64,000 nt of DNA from Kutzneria sp. CA-103260 (GTDB lineage Bacteria > Actinomycetota > Actinomycetes > Mycobacteriales > Pseudonocardiaceae): positions 4,836,001-4,900,000 of the forward strand of contig NZ_CP073318.1 in the NCBI RefSeq assembly GCF_018263855.1, given 5' to 3'. Below, piece by piece: positions 27,282 to 34,959 of this stretch. The translations under genes were made by a program, and so were the position numbers. Position 1 is the stretch's first letter. Each line of letters opens with the position of its first letter. The notes under the pieces are model-generated. The model was not told where the DNA came from and searched no databases. It saw only the letters and a program-made list of their open reading frames with translations.

Positions 27282-28063
27282 CAGATCGTCTCCGTCCTGC
27301 CGCCGTCGACCGTGAGCACGGTCCCGTTCACGTAACTCGCCGCCCGCGAGGCCAGGAACGCCACCGCGGCCCCGATCTCGTCGGCGGTCGCCGGCCGCCC
27401 GGCCGGCACCGCCATCGTGTCGCGGGCGGCCACCTCGACCAGAGTCGACCCGCTGGCCGCGGCCCGCGCGGCCAGCACCTCGGTCCGCCGGTCGGTCGCC
27501 GTGGCGCCGGGCGCGACGCAGTTCACGGTGACGCCGTTGGCCGCGTACTCCCTGGACATCAGCTTCGCCGCCGCCGTAGCCGCCGAACGCAGCACCACGG
27601 AGATGGCCAGGTTCGGATCGGGCTGGCGGACCATCGCCGAGGTCACCAGCACCACCCGGCCGAAGCCGCGCAGGGCCATCGCCGGCAGCGCGGCCCGGGC
27701 CAGCCGGAGCGGCCCGAGCAGCAGCAGTTCGATGGAGCGCAGCCACTGCTCGTCGGTCACGTCCAGGACCCGGCCGGGCGGTGGGCCGCCGGCGTTGAGC
27801 ACCAACACGTCCAGCGAGCCGAACCGCTCCTCCACGTGCTGCACGGCCTGCGCGGCGTCCACATCGGACAGTTTGGCGACGTCCTGCACGAGCGTGCCGA
27901 CCGGTCCGGTGCAGCCGGCCCGCAGCTTCTCGGCCGCGGCCTGCAACGTGTCGTTGTTCCGTCCGGTCAGGACAACTCCGTGGCCCTGGCGCAGCAGGTG
28001 GGCCGCGGCGGCGTGGCCGATGCCGGTGGCGCCACCGCCGACGAGCGCGGTTCGGGTGCTGAT
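27281..28063 (-). CDS. Short-chain dehydrogenase/reductase, apparent AUC start
   Basis: 260 residues of the classical SDR family: TALVGGGATGIGHAAAAHLL (cofactor glycines), LNAGGPPPG (NAG), and a C-terminal ASYVNGTVLTVDGGRTETI. The usual YxxxK tyrosine is not obvious (AAAKLMSREYAANG keeps a Lys). The Rossmann N-terminus lies upstream of the first in-frame TTG (27946). An in-frame TAG closes the frame further up, and no ATG, GTG or TTG is between. GGGGGAGG lies 5 bases before ATC at 28063, which would give MSTRTALVGGG. It is first gene of the aromatic operon, divergent from IclR. Confidence 0.82.
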   Translation of the reverse strand: MSTRTALVGGGATGIGHAAAAHLLRQGHGVVLTGRNNDTLQAAAEKLRAGCTGPVGTLVQDVAKLSDVDAAQAVQHVEERFGSLDVLVLNAGGPPPGRVLDVTDEQWLRSIELLLLGPLRLARAALPAMALRGFGRVVLVTSAMVRQPDPNLAISVVLRSAATAAAKLMSREYAANGVTVNCVAPGATATDRRTEVLAARAAASGSTLVEVAARDTMAVPAGRPATADEIGAAVAFLASRAASYVNGTVLTVDGGRTETI

Positions 28064-28127
28064 GTCGGCCTCCCCCAGTCGGTGCTGTCGGCGCTAGCCT
28101 GACCGGCATGAACCAGGCAGGACAACG

Positions 28128-28883
28128 ATGAGTCCCGCTGAGCGGGACGGCACGGGTGGTCTGGACCGGGCGGCGGCGATCCTGGGCGCGTTCGACGCCG
28201 GGCACCGCGAGCTGACGCTGGCCGGCCTGGTCGAGCGCAGCGGCCTGCCCCGCTCGACGGTGCACCGGACCGCCGACAAGATGATCCGCCTCGGCTGGCT
28301 GGACAAGCCCCGCGACCGCTACCGGGTCGGCAACCGGCTGTTCGAGATCTCCAGCCTGGCCCCGATCCGGCACGAGCTGCGCGAGTCGGTGCTGCCGTTC
28401 CTGCAGGACCTGCACCACGCCACGCACGCCACCGTGCAGCTGGGCGTGCTGGACGGGGCCAAGATCCTGGTGGTCGAGCGGATCAGCGGACACCGACCGA
28501 TGCCGATGCTGGAGCAGGCCGGCGGGGTCGTCCCGGCCTACTGCTCGGGGCTGGGCCGGGCCATCCTGGCCTACTCCGATCCGGCAACCGTGCAGAAGGT
28601 GCTGGCCGCCGGCCTGCCGGCCCGTACGCCACGCACGCTCACCAACCCGGTGGCCGTGCTACGCGAGCTGACGGCGGTGCCGGACCAGGGCTGGGCGGTC
28701 GACCGCGAGGAGGGCGTCATCGGCGTGAGCTGCGTGGCCGCGCCGGTGTTCGGGCCGCTCGGCGAGGTGGTGGCGGCGATGTCGGTGACCGGGCCGAGCA
28801 AGCTGGTGCGGGCCGACCGGATCGGGCCGGCGGTCCGGCTGGCCGCCGCCGCGGCCTCCCGGGCCTACGCCAAGTCCCGCTGA
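28128..28883 (+). CDS. IclR-family transcriptional regulator
   Basis: 251 residues: an N-terminal winged HTH (GLDRAAAILGAFDAGHRELT, then LAGLVERSGLPRSTVHRTAD) and a C-terminal IclR effector domain (VPAYCSGLGRAILAY, VSCVAAPVFGPLGEVVAAMS). IclR proteins commonly control aromatic catabolic operons. Here the gene is divergent from the SDR-cupin-hydrolase-dioxygenase operon and precedes a cupin/monooxygenase pair. An in-frame-independent 7-codon frame (ATG at 28108) ends on its ATG (ATGA) and may be chance. Effector probably an aromatic acid, unknown. Confidence 0.9.
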   Translation: MSPAERDGTGGLDRAAAILGAFDAGHRELTLAGLVERSGLPRSTVHRTADKMIRLGWLDKPRDRYRVGNRLFEISSLAPIRHELRESVLPFLQDLHHATHATVQLGVLDGAKILVVERISGHRPMPMLEQAGGVVPAYCSGLGRAILAYSDPATVQKVLAAGLPARTPRTLTNPVAVLRELTAVPDQGWAVDREEGVIGVSCVAAPVFGPLGEVVAAMSVTGPSKLVRADRIGPAVRLAAAAASRAYAKSR

Positions 28884-28953
28884 GCGGGACCCGAAATTGC
28901 GCCTGGCCCACGGGCGAAGCCAGGCTGAGGGTCCCACACAGGAGGAGGCGGCG

Positions 28954-29415
28954 GTGACTCTCGGCGGCGGCTACATGCTCCGGAACCGGCAGGGGCGGCA
29001 GATCCCGGCCATCGGGCTCGGCATCACCATGAAGACCAACGGCGACTCCACCCAGGGCGCGTACTCCCTGTTCGAGTACGCCGTCCCCGGCGAGACCAGC
29101 GGCCCGCCGCCGCACCTGCACACCCGCGAGGACGAGTCGTTCGTGTGCCTGTCCGGCCGCCTCGACGTGATGCTCGGCGGCGAGGACTTCGTACTGGAGC
29201 CGGGCGACTACCTGTTCCTGCCGCGCGATGTGGTGCACACGTTCCGCAACTCGACCAAGGACGAGGCGCGGGTGATCTCCGTGGTGTCGCCGGCCGGCCT
29301 GGAGGACTACTACCAGGCGCTGGCCGACCTGCCGCCCGGTCCGAAGGACATCTCCGTGCTCAAGGGCATCATGGCCGACTTCGGCATCGTGCTCCAGCTG
29401 CCCGAGGCGGGCTGA
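28954..29415 (+). CDS. Cupin-domain protein preceding the monooxygenase
   Basis: 153 residues with one cupin domain: motif 1 SGPPPHLHTREDESFVCLSG and motif 2 PGDYLFLPRDVVHTFRNSTK, so a 2-His/Glu/His metal site is plausible. The GTG start is fixed by AGGAGGAGG seven bases upstream. It ends 2 bases before the flavin monooxygenase gene and is surely co-transcribed with it. It resembles quercetinase-like small cupins, but no reaction can be assigned. Confidence 0.83.
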   Translation: MTLGGGYMLRNRQGRQIPAIGLGITMKTNGDSTQGAYSLFEYAVPGETSGPPPHLHTREDESFVCLSGRLDVMLGGEDFVLEPGDYLFLPRDVVHTFRNSTKDEARVISVVSPAGLEDYYQALADLPPGPKDISVLKGIMADFGIVLQLPEAG

Positions 29416-29417
29416 CC

Positions 29418-30938
29418 ATGCGCGTCGCGGTCATCGGGGCCGGCGTCGCCGGGCTGGCCACCGCCAAGGTGCTGACGCAGGCCGGGCACGAGGTCGTGGG
29501 CTACGACAAGACGCCGGACCTGGGTGGGGTGTGGAGCCGCAGCCGCCGCTACCCGGGCGTCACCACACAGAGCCCCAAGGCGCAGTACTCGCTGTCGGAC
29601 TTCGCCATGCCGGCCGACTATCCGGAGTGGCCGGACGGCGAGCAGGTGCAGCGCTACTTCGCCGCCTACGCCGAGAACTTCGGGGTCGACCGGCTGTTCC
29701 GGCTGAACACCGAGGTGGTGGCCGCGGAGCCGGCGGCCGGCCGCTGGCTGGTCGACGGCGAGCTGTTCGACCGGGTCGTGGTGGCCAACGGCGTGTTCTG
29801 CGAGCCAGCCGTGCCGGACTATCCGGGGCTGGCCGAGTTCGCCGCGGCCGGCGGGCGGCTGTGCGCCGGCACCGAGTTCCACGACGCCGAGGACGCGCGG
29901 GGCAAGCACGTGCTGGTCGTCGGCTACGGCAAGTCGGCCTGCGACGTGACCGTGCCGGTGAGCAAGGTGGCCGCCAGCACCGACATCATCGCCCGGCAGA
30001 TGCTGTGGAAGGTGCCACGGCGCATCGCCGGCAAGGTGAACTTCAAGATGCTGCTGCTGACCCGTATGGGCGAGGCGCTGTTCCGGTACCTGCGGCTGCG
30101 CGGCGTCGAGCGCTTCCTGCACGGCCCCGGCAACGGCCTGCGGCGGCGGATGCTCAACTCGGTCGGCACGGTGTCGGTGCGGCAGTTCGGGTTGAAGGCC
30201 CTGGGACTGGTGCCGCACGGGCAGATGGAGGACATCGTCAAGGGCGCCATCGGCCTGGCCACCGAGGGTTTCTTCGAGGGCGTGGCCGACGGCACGATCA
30301 CCGTGCGACGGGACACCACCATCAGCCGGCTGCTCGGCGGCGACTCGCCGCGGGCCGAGCTGAGCGACGGCACGGTGCTGCCGGCCGATCTGGTGGTCTG
30401 CGCCACCGGTTTCCGCCAGGGCGTGCCGTTCCTGCCCGAGGACGTGCAGCGGGAGCTGCTGGACGAGCGCGGCAACTTCATGCTGTACCGGCAGATCCGG
30501 CCGGTTTCGGTGCCCGGCCTGTACTTCAACGGCTACAACTCCTCGTTCTTCAGCCCGCTCAACGCCGAGATGGCCGCCGTGTGGATCGCCGCCGACCTGG
30601 CCGGGGCGGTCGACCTGCCGCCGGCTTCCCAGATGCGGCAGGAGATCCGCGAACAGCTGGCGTTCATGGACGTCGCCACCGACACCCACCACTGCCGCGG
30701 CACGAAGATCATCCCGTTCTCCATGCACAACGTGGACGAGGTGCTCGCCGACCTGGACGCCAACATCTCGCCGCTGGTCCGAGCCGCCCACTGGCTCAAC
30801 CCGGTCGATCCCGCCGCCTACGCCGGGGTGACGCCGAAGGTGCTGTCCCGGCTGCCCAAGGCGACGATCACCGACCGCACGCCGACACCAGCGACGCCGC
30901 CCGCACCGCGTCGGTATGACCGCTCAGCCGGGCGGTGA
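29418..30938 (+). CDS. FAD-dependent monooxygenase (flavin-containing/Baeyer-Villiger type)
   Basis: 506 residues with an N-terminal FAD site (VAVIGAGVAGLATAKVL), a second Rossmann site VLVVGYGKSACDVTVPVS for NADPH near residue 166, and the C-terminal ATGFRQGVPFLP (ATG motif). The FMO fingerprint FxGxxxHxxxY/W is only loosely matched by LCAGTEFHDAED, so it may be an FMO/BVMO relative rather than a canonical one. It could oxygenate a precursor feeding the adjacent ring-cleavage operon. The 3' end overlaps the lpxC remnant convergently by 71 bases. Confidence 0.85.
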   Translation: MRVAVIGAGVAGLATAKVLTQAGHEVVGYDKTPDLGGVWSRSRRYPGVTTQSPKAQYSLSDFAMPADYPEWPDGEQVQRYFAAYAENFGVDRLFRLNTEVVAAEPAAGRWLVDGELFDRVVVANGVFCEPAVPDYPGLAEFAAAGGRLCAGTEFHDAEDARGKHVLVVGYGKSACDVTVPVSKVAASTDIIARQMLWKVPRRIAGKVNFKMLLLTRMGEALFRYLRLRGVERFLHGPGNGLRRRMLNSVGTVSVRQFGLKALGLVPHGQMEDIVKGAIGLATEGFFEGVADGTITVRRDTTISRLLGGDSPRAELSDGTVLPADLVVCATGFRQGVPFLPEDVQRELLDERGNFMLYRQIRPVSVPGLYFNGYNSSFFSPLNAEMAAVWIAADLAGAVDLPPASQMRQEIREQLAFMDVATDTHHCRGTKIIPFSMHNVDEVLADLDANISPLVRAAHWLNPVDPAAYAGVTPKVLSRLPKATITDRTPTPATPPAPRRYDRSAGR

Positions 30939-31372
30939 CGTCCAGGCGCCGCAACGGAATCCCGGTCAGGTACAGGTCGCCGGCCAGGTCCAGCAGCTTG
31001 TGCCGGGCCGGCTCGTCGGGGAACCGGGGCTCGTTGTCGTAGCCGGTCGGGCCGAGGAGCACGACCGACTCCGCGGTGAGTCCCCGGCCCAGTCCCAACT
31101 CGTGCGCACGCGGCACCTCTTCGGCGAAGGCGATCGTGCGCGCGGGAGCCACTTCGGCGAAGTAGTCGTCGGGCAGCCGACACGTGAAAGTCTGTGTCAC
31201 CGCACCCCGGACGAAGGTGTAGGACCACAAGCCGGAGCCGGGCCGCACCTCGGGAATCCCCGTGCCGGAACGTAATTCCGGCGTCGCCGGGGTGCACCAC
31301 GACGGTCACCGGCCGGCCGGAGTGCAGGCCGAGTCCGGCGAACCGGGCCGGCCGGGCGACCGTGCGCCTCAC
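30868..31372 (-). pseudogene. lpxC: lpxC remnant: UDP-3-O-acyl-GlcNAc deacetylase with internal deletion and frameshift
   Basis: LpxC removes the N-acetyl group from UDP-3-O-acyl-GlcNAc, the committed step of lipid A synthesis. The first about 37 codons from GTG read ARFAGLGLHSGRPVTVVV, the LpxC N-terminus. Near 31262 the frame shifts and continues as domain II: EVAPARTIAFAEEV, then PARHKLLDLAGDLYLTG with a zinc-ligand His/Asp region, then SGHTD with the general-acid/base His. The part between, including the HLLxAL zinc-ligand helix, is missing: about 168 of 300 codons remain. Its GTG overlaps the lpxD end (GTGA). Very probably inactive. Confidence 0.8.
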
Positions 31373-31997
31373 AGACGCTCCTCCAGCGCCTGGATCCGCC
31401 GACGCAGCTCCGGCAGCGACGCCATCAGCGCGGCGGCGCGAAGCCCCTGTGCGGCCGGAATCGCCGGCTGTCCATAGTAGACACCGGCGTCGGGGATGTC
31501 TTTCATGGCCAGCGCTCGGACAGCCAGGGTCACGTCATCACCCAGCACCGCGTGATCGACGACGCCGGTGTTCCCGGCCATGGTGACATGCCGGCCCAGC
31601 ACCGCGCCCGCGGACCGATGACAGCACCCCGCTCCACCACGGCATACGGGCCGATGGACGCCGAAACGTCGACCGAAGCCGAAGGATCGATCACGGCGGT
31701 GGCGTGCACGCCGGCGGCCAGTGGCAACGGACGCCGGTACAGCTCAAGGAAACGGGCGAACGCGAGACGCGGATCGGCGCACCGCAGATGCGGGCGATCG
31801 GCGTCCAATCCCGGCGGCAGGATCAGCGCACCGACACCGTGCGCCAACGCCTGCCGCAGGTACTTGGCGTTCGCGCAGAACGCCAATCCCGCCGGATCAT
31901 CGGAATCGGCCGGAACCGGCCGCGTGACCACGAAGCCCGGCGACGACACGGCTTCGGCGCCGATGACGGAAGCCAGCTCCGCCAACGTCCATGGCAT
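31369..31997 (-). pseudogene. lpxD: lpxD remnant: UDP-3-O-acyl-glucosamine N-acyltransferase with internal deletion and frameshift
   Basis: LpxD adds the N-linked acyl chain to UDP-3-O-acyl-glucosamine. The N-terminal uridine-binding domain is intact (MPWTLAELASVIGAEAV, LAFCANAKYLRQALAHGVGA, LAFARFLELYRRPLPLAAGV). The first beta-helix coils follow (IDPSASVDVSASIGPYAVVE). At about 31600-31613 the reading shifts frame and resumes as VLGRHVTMAGNTGVVDHAVL, then the LpxD C-terminus (DAGVYYGQPAIP, ELRRRIQALEERL). Some 130 codons are gone, including the catalytic-His coil. About 209 codons remain against a usual 340. ATG overlaps the lpxA stop (TGATG). Confidence 0.82.
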
Positions 31998-32710
31998 CAG
32001 GCTTCCCTCCGGACCTGGCGGAACGGGCTGATGCCGCGGCGGGACGGTCCGGCCAGGAACTCCACCAGCTGCGCGACGGGACCGTCGGTCCACGACTCCA
32101 GCTCGTGCCCGTCGCGTAATCGGTCGAACACCAGGCGCAGCTGGTTGTACTCGGCCGGCGGCATGCCGGATCGCCGCAGCCCCACCACGTTCAGCGCGCG
32201 GTGCGTGGCCGGAATGCCGTCCACGCCGCAGAACGGCAGCACGTCCCGCGTCACCTTGGACATCGCGCCGACCATGGCCTGCCGGCCGATGCGGACGTGC
32301 TGGTGCACCCCGCACATGCCGCCGACGACGGCGCGGTCGTCGATCACCACGTGCCCGCCGAGACTGGTCGCCTGCGAGACGATCACGCCGTCGCCGAGCT
32401 GGCAGTCGTGCGCCACGTGCACCTGCCCCATGATCAGGCAGCCGGCGCCGATCCTGGTCGGCACCGACGTGGTCGCCCGGTGCACGATGGCCGCCTCGCG
32501 GATCACCGTGTCCGGCCCGATCTCCACGCCGGTCGGGCCACCGGCGAAGGCCAGGTCCTGCGGATCCCCGCCCAGCACGGCATGCGCGTCCACCCGAACG
32601 CCGGCGGCCAGCCGCACACAGCCGTGCACCACCGCGTACGGACCGATGACGACGTCGTCGGCCAGCTCGGCCTCGGGTGCGACGACCGCCGACGGATGAA
32701 CCTGAACCAA
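31997..32710 (-). CDS. lpxA: LpxA-like UDP-N-acetylglucosamine acyltransferase (one coil short)
   Basis: 237 residues in one open frame from a TTG start. It is a left-handed beta-helix acyltransferase: repeated hexads from HPSAVVAPEAELADDVVIGP onward, the catalytic-His region GQVHVAHDCQLGDGVIVSQA (His about 101), GGMCGVHQHVRIG, and the C-terminal LpxA signature ALNVVGLRRSGMPPAEYNQL. Compared with E. coli LpxA about 18 residues, one beta-helix coil, are missing between DAHAV and LGGDPQDLAFAGG. LpxA transfers a hydroxyacyl chain from ACP to UDP-GlcNAc. With broken lpxD and lpxC downstream, a classical lipid A role is not supported. Confidence 0.85.
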   Translation of the reverse strand: MVQVHPSAVVAPEAELADDVVIGPYAVVHGCVRLAAGVRVDAHAVLGGDPQDLAFAGGPTGVEIGPDTVIREAAIVHRATTSVPTRIGAGCLIMGQVHVAHDCQLGDGVIVSQATSLGGHVVIDDRAVVGGMCGVHQHVRIGRQAMVGAMSKVTRDVLPFCGVDGIPATHRALNVVGLRRSGMPPAEYNQLRLVFDRLRDGHELESWTDGPVAQLVEFLAGPSRRGISPFRQVRREA

Positions 32711-32743
32711 AACCCCACCCCCAACGGGGCCATCATCCCACGA

Positions 32744-33364
32744 TCACTCGCGCAGCAGGCCCGCCATCACCATGCTGGCCAACGAGTCCGCGGTCGCGGT
32801 GCGTTCTCCCTCACTCACCGGCGGTTCACCGAACCGGCGGGCCAGTGGCCACTGGGTCAGGGTCGCGATGGGGCCGGTGACCAGTGCGTACAACTGGAAC
32901 AGGGGCACCGGCCGGATCCGGCCGGCGACCACCAGCTGCTCGATCGACGGCTCGCACGCCAGTACTATCGGCGCGAGGAAGCGCCGGTGAAGATAGTCCA
33001 GTCGGGCGGACTCCCTTGTCCCTTCATACGCCATCAGCCACGACAGCTGCGGGCTGCGCACCGCGATCTGGTAGAAGCGCCGCACGATGCTGGCCAGCCG
33101 CTCGGCCGGGTCCTCGAAGTGCCGCGCCAGCACCGGATCCAGCTGCCGGCGGGCGTCGTCCAGCGCGAAGTCCACCACCGCGTGCCAGAACGCGCCCTTG
33201 GAGCCGTAGCGGTCGTTGACGAAGTTGTGGCTGACCCCGAGGCGATTGCCCAGCTCCCGCACGGAAGTCGCCTCGTAGCCCAGCTCGGCGAACGCGTCCA
33301 GGCCGCGGCGCAGTATCTCCGCCTCGGCCGGCAGGAGCACCGCACGCCGCTGCTGGATGGGCAT
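32744..33364 (-). CDS. TetR-family regulator upstream of the lpx row
   Basis: 206 residues. N-terminal HTH: EILRRGLDAFAELGYEATSV, then RELGNRLGVSHNFVNDRYGS; a helical ligand domain follows. ATG at 33364 (MPIQQRRAVLLPAE) is preferred; earlier starts would read through the promoter. It precedes lpxA by 33 bases on the same strand and may be co-transcribed with the lpx genes. A perfect 14-base palindrome lies upstream. Ligand unknown. Confidence 0.85.
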   Translation of the reverse strand: MPIQQRRAVLLPAEAEILRRGLDAFAELGYEATSVRELGNRLGVSHNFVNDRYGSKGAFWHAVVDFALDDARRQLDPVLARHFEDPAERLASIVRRFYQIAVRSPQLSWLMAYEGTRESARLDYLHRRFLAPIVLACEPSIEQLVVAGRIRPVPLFQLYALVTGPIATLTQWPLARRFGEPPVSEGERTATADSLASMVMAGLLRE

Positions 33365-33480
33365 CCCGCGATCCCTTTCCGTGGTGAGGGACAGATGCAA
33401 CCACACGCGACACCCCAGCCGAGGGTCGAATACGTCGAAAGTGACCCCGGTGTACCGATTCACAGCGCATCCACAGGTAC

Positions 33481-33494
33481 GGACAACGTTGTCC
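33481..33494. promoter_or_regulatory. Palindrome GGACAACGTTGTCC in the TetR/globin divergent promoter
   Basis: A perfect 14-base palindrome midway between the TetR and globin starts. It is a plausible TetR operator; nothing else in the 166-base gap looks like one. Confidence 0.5.
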
Positions 33495-33530
33495 ACTACG
33501 GACTCCCGGCCGTCGTGCCACCATGGTGAC

Positions 33531-33986
33531 ATGCGCCCCAGCCTGTACGAGTTCGCCGGCGGCGAGCCGGCCTTCCTGGCGCTGGCCGCCGCGCACCACC
33601 GCCGTTGCCTGGCCGATCCGGAACTCAACCACCCGTTCTCCCACCCGGACCAGCATCCGCAGCACGTGGCGCGGCTGGCCGCCTACTGGGCCGAGGTGCT
33701 GGGCGGGCCACCCGGGTACACGACGATCGCCGGCGGCCATTCGGCGGTGTTGTCGATGCACGCCCACAACGGCGACATGGACGACCTGGGCCGCCGGTTC
33801 GTGCGATGTTTCGTGGACGCCATGGACGACGCGGGCCTGCCGGTGGATCCGGAGTTCCGGGCGGCCATGCGGGCGTACATGGAATGGGCGGTGGCCGACG
33901 TGCTGGTGTACGCGCCCAAGGACAGCGTGGTGCCGACCGAAGCGGCCATGCCGCACTGGACGTGGGACGGCCTTTCGGCGGGTTGA
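33531..33986 (+). CDS. Truncated haemoglobin-like protein
   Basis: 151 residues of the trHb group II/oxidoreductase-like globin type. The N-terminus (SLYEFAGGEPAFLALAAAHH) and ELNHPFSHPDQHPQHVARLA match the B-E helices, and the SMHAHNG segment supplies the likely proximal haem His. The C-terminus keeps the MPHWTWDG tail typical of this subfamily. Such proteins bind O2 or NO in the cytoplasm. It is divergent from the TetR/lpx unit. ATG at 33531 is the only sensible start. Confidence 0.85.
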   Translation: MRPSLYEFAGGEPAFLALAAAHHRRCLADPELNHPFSHPDQHPQHVARLAAYWAEVLGGPPGYTTIAGGHSAVLSMHAHNGDMDDLGRRFVRCFVDAMDDAGLPVDPEFRAAMRAYMEWAVADVLVYAPKDSVVPTEAAMPHWTWDGLSAG

Positions 33987-34149
33987 CGGCGGTCGCCGCC
34001 ATCCGGTAATCGAGTTCGTCCGAATTACCCGACTTTCGGCTCTGCCCGCCGATACCCGAGGCATCCTACGTTGGGCGCACCATCCGCTTGTGGCGCACGG
34101 GAACCCCTGACAGCCCGCCCGGCGCCACCGGTCCCTGGAGGCGTGCCCC

Positions 34150-34893
34150 TTGAAGATCAGCAGGCTCTCTGCCGTCGCCGCCATGGCGCTCGCGCTGCTC
34201 GGCTTCGCGACCGTGCCGGCCGAAGCCGCCAGCACGCCGAACATCGTCGGCGGCTCCACCGTCACCACCGCCCCGTCCTGGGCCGCCGCCGTCGGCGACA
34301 GCTCCGGCATGTGGTGTAGTGGCGAACTCGTGGCCAGCCAGTGGGTCCTGACCGCGGGCCACTGCGAGGGCGCCACCCAGATCCGCGTCGGCTCGAAGAG
34401 CCTGAACAGCGGCGGCACCCTGGCCAAGGTCTCGAAGTGGGTCAAGAACCCCAAGTACAACGGCGGCGGCTACGACTTCTCGCTGTACAAGCTGACCGCG
34501 CCGGTCAGCCAGACGCCGATCCAGATCGCCACCACCTCGCCGGCCACCGGCACCAAGGTCACGCTGTACGGCTTCGGCCAGACCTGCGGGACCCGCGGCT
34601 GCGGCGACATGAGCTCGACCCTGCGGCAGCTGTCCACCACCGTGTCCGCCGACAGCAACTGCGGCGGCATCGTCGGCAGCGTCGAGCTGTGCTTCAACAC
34701 CACCGTGTCCGGCAGTGACTGCTACGGCGACTCCGGTGGCCCGGCCGTGGTCAACGGCATGCTGGTCGGCACCGACAGCCGCGGCGCGGACGGCCCCGGC
34801 GCCGACACCTGCGGCAAGACCAAGTCCATCTACGGCGACGCCAGCTCGTCGTCCATCTCCTCCTGGGTCAAGTCGACGGTCGCCGCCGGCTAG
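34150..34893 (+). CDS. Secreted trypsin-like serine protease (S1 family)
   Basis: 247 residues with a Sec signal peptide (ISRLSAVAAMALALLGFA, cleavage near PAEAA) and a short propeptide before IVGGS. Catalytic triad: His71 (LTAGHC), Asp109 (GGGYDFSLYKL) and Ser195 (CYGDSGGP). Several Cys suggest three disulfides. The residue preceding the catalytic region and TDSRGADG near the C-terminus suggest trypsin/chymotrypsin-like rather than strict trypsin specificity; not certain. TTG start with GGAGG upstream. A perfect hairpin follows 12 bases after the stop. Confidence 0.92.
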   Translation: MKISRLSAVAAMALALLGFATVPAEAASTPNIVGGSTVTTAPSWAAAVGDSSGMWCSGELVASQWVLTAGHCEGATQIRVGSKSLNSGGTLAKVSKWVKNPKYNGGGYDFSLYKLTAPVSQTPIQIATTSPATGTKVTLYGFGQTCGTRGCGDMSSTLRQLSTTVSADSNCGGIVGSVELCFNTTVSGSDCYGDSGGPAVVNGMLVGTDSRGADGPGADTCGKTKSIYGDASSSSISSWVKSTVAAG

Positions 34894-34905
34894 CTCCCCG
34901 TTCTG

Positions 34906-34956
34906 TCATGAAGGGCCCCTTCCTCGCGTTCAACGCGAGGAAGGGGCCCTTCATGA
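34906..34956. terminator. Perfect 25-base inverted-repeat hairpin (GGGCCCCTTCCT-type)
   Basis: Arms 34906-34930 and 34932-34956 are perfect reverse complements with a 1-base centre. It lies between convergent protease and DinB stops. The arm contains GAAGGGCCCCTTCCT, related to GAAAGGACCATTCCT in the hairpins at 45536 and 58397. A bidirectional terminator from a repeated genomic family is likely. Confidence 0.85.
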
Positions 34957-34959
34957 CGT

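Noticed and set aside
28108..28131. Seven-codon upstream frame ending on the IclR ATG
   Set aside because: Too short and without ribosome site; four-base overlap can arise by chance in this sequence.
29145..29417. Extension of the FAD monooxygenase upstream into the cupin gene
   Set aside because: The upstream part is a shadow of the cupin; the FAD motif begins right after the ATG at 29418.
30818..31372. A single 184-codon frame as a complete new protein
   Set aside because: Only its first about 37 codons look like LpxC; the rest is low-complexity, while the neighbouring frame carries the LpxC C-terminal motifs. A frameshifted gene explains it better.
30868..31997. Programmed frameshifting as explanation for lpxD and lpxC
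   Set aside because: No slippery heptamer was seen, and each junction also lacks 100 or more conserved codons, which frameshifting cannot restore.
34906..34956. Short peptides with KGPF-type repeats encoded by the hairpins
   Set aside because: They arise from translating the inverted repeats; the same peptide pattern occurs at each hairpin copy without a start and ribosome site of its own.
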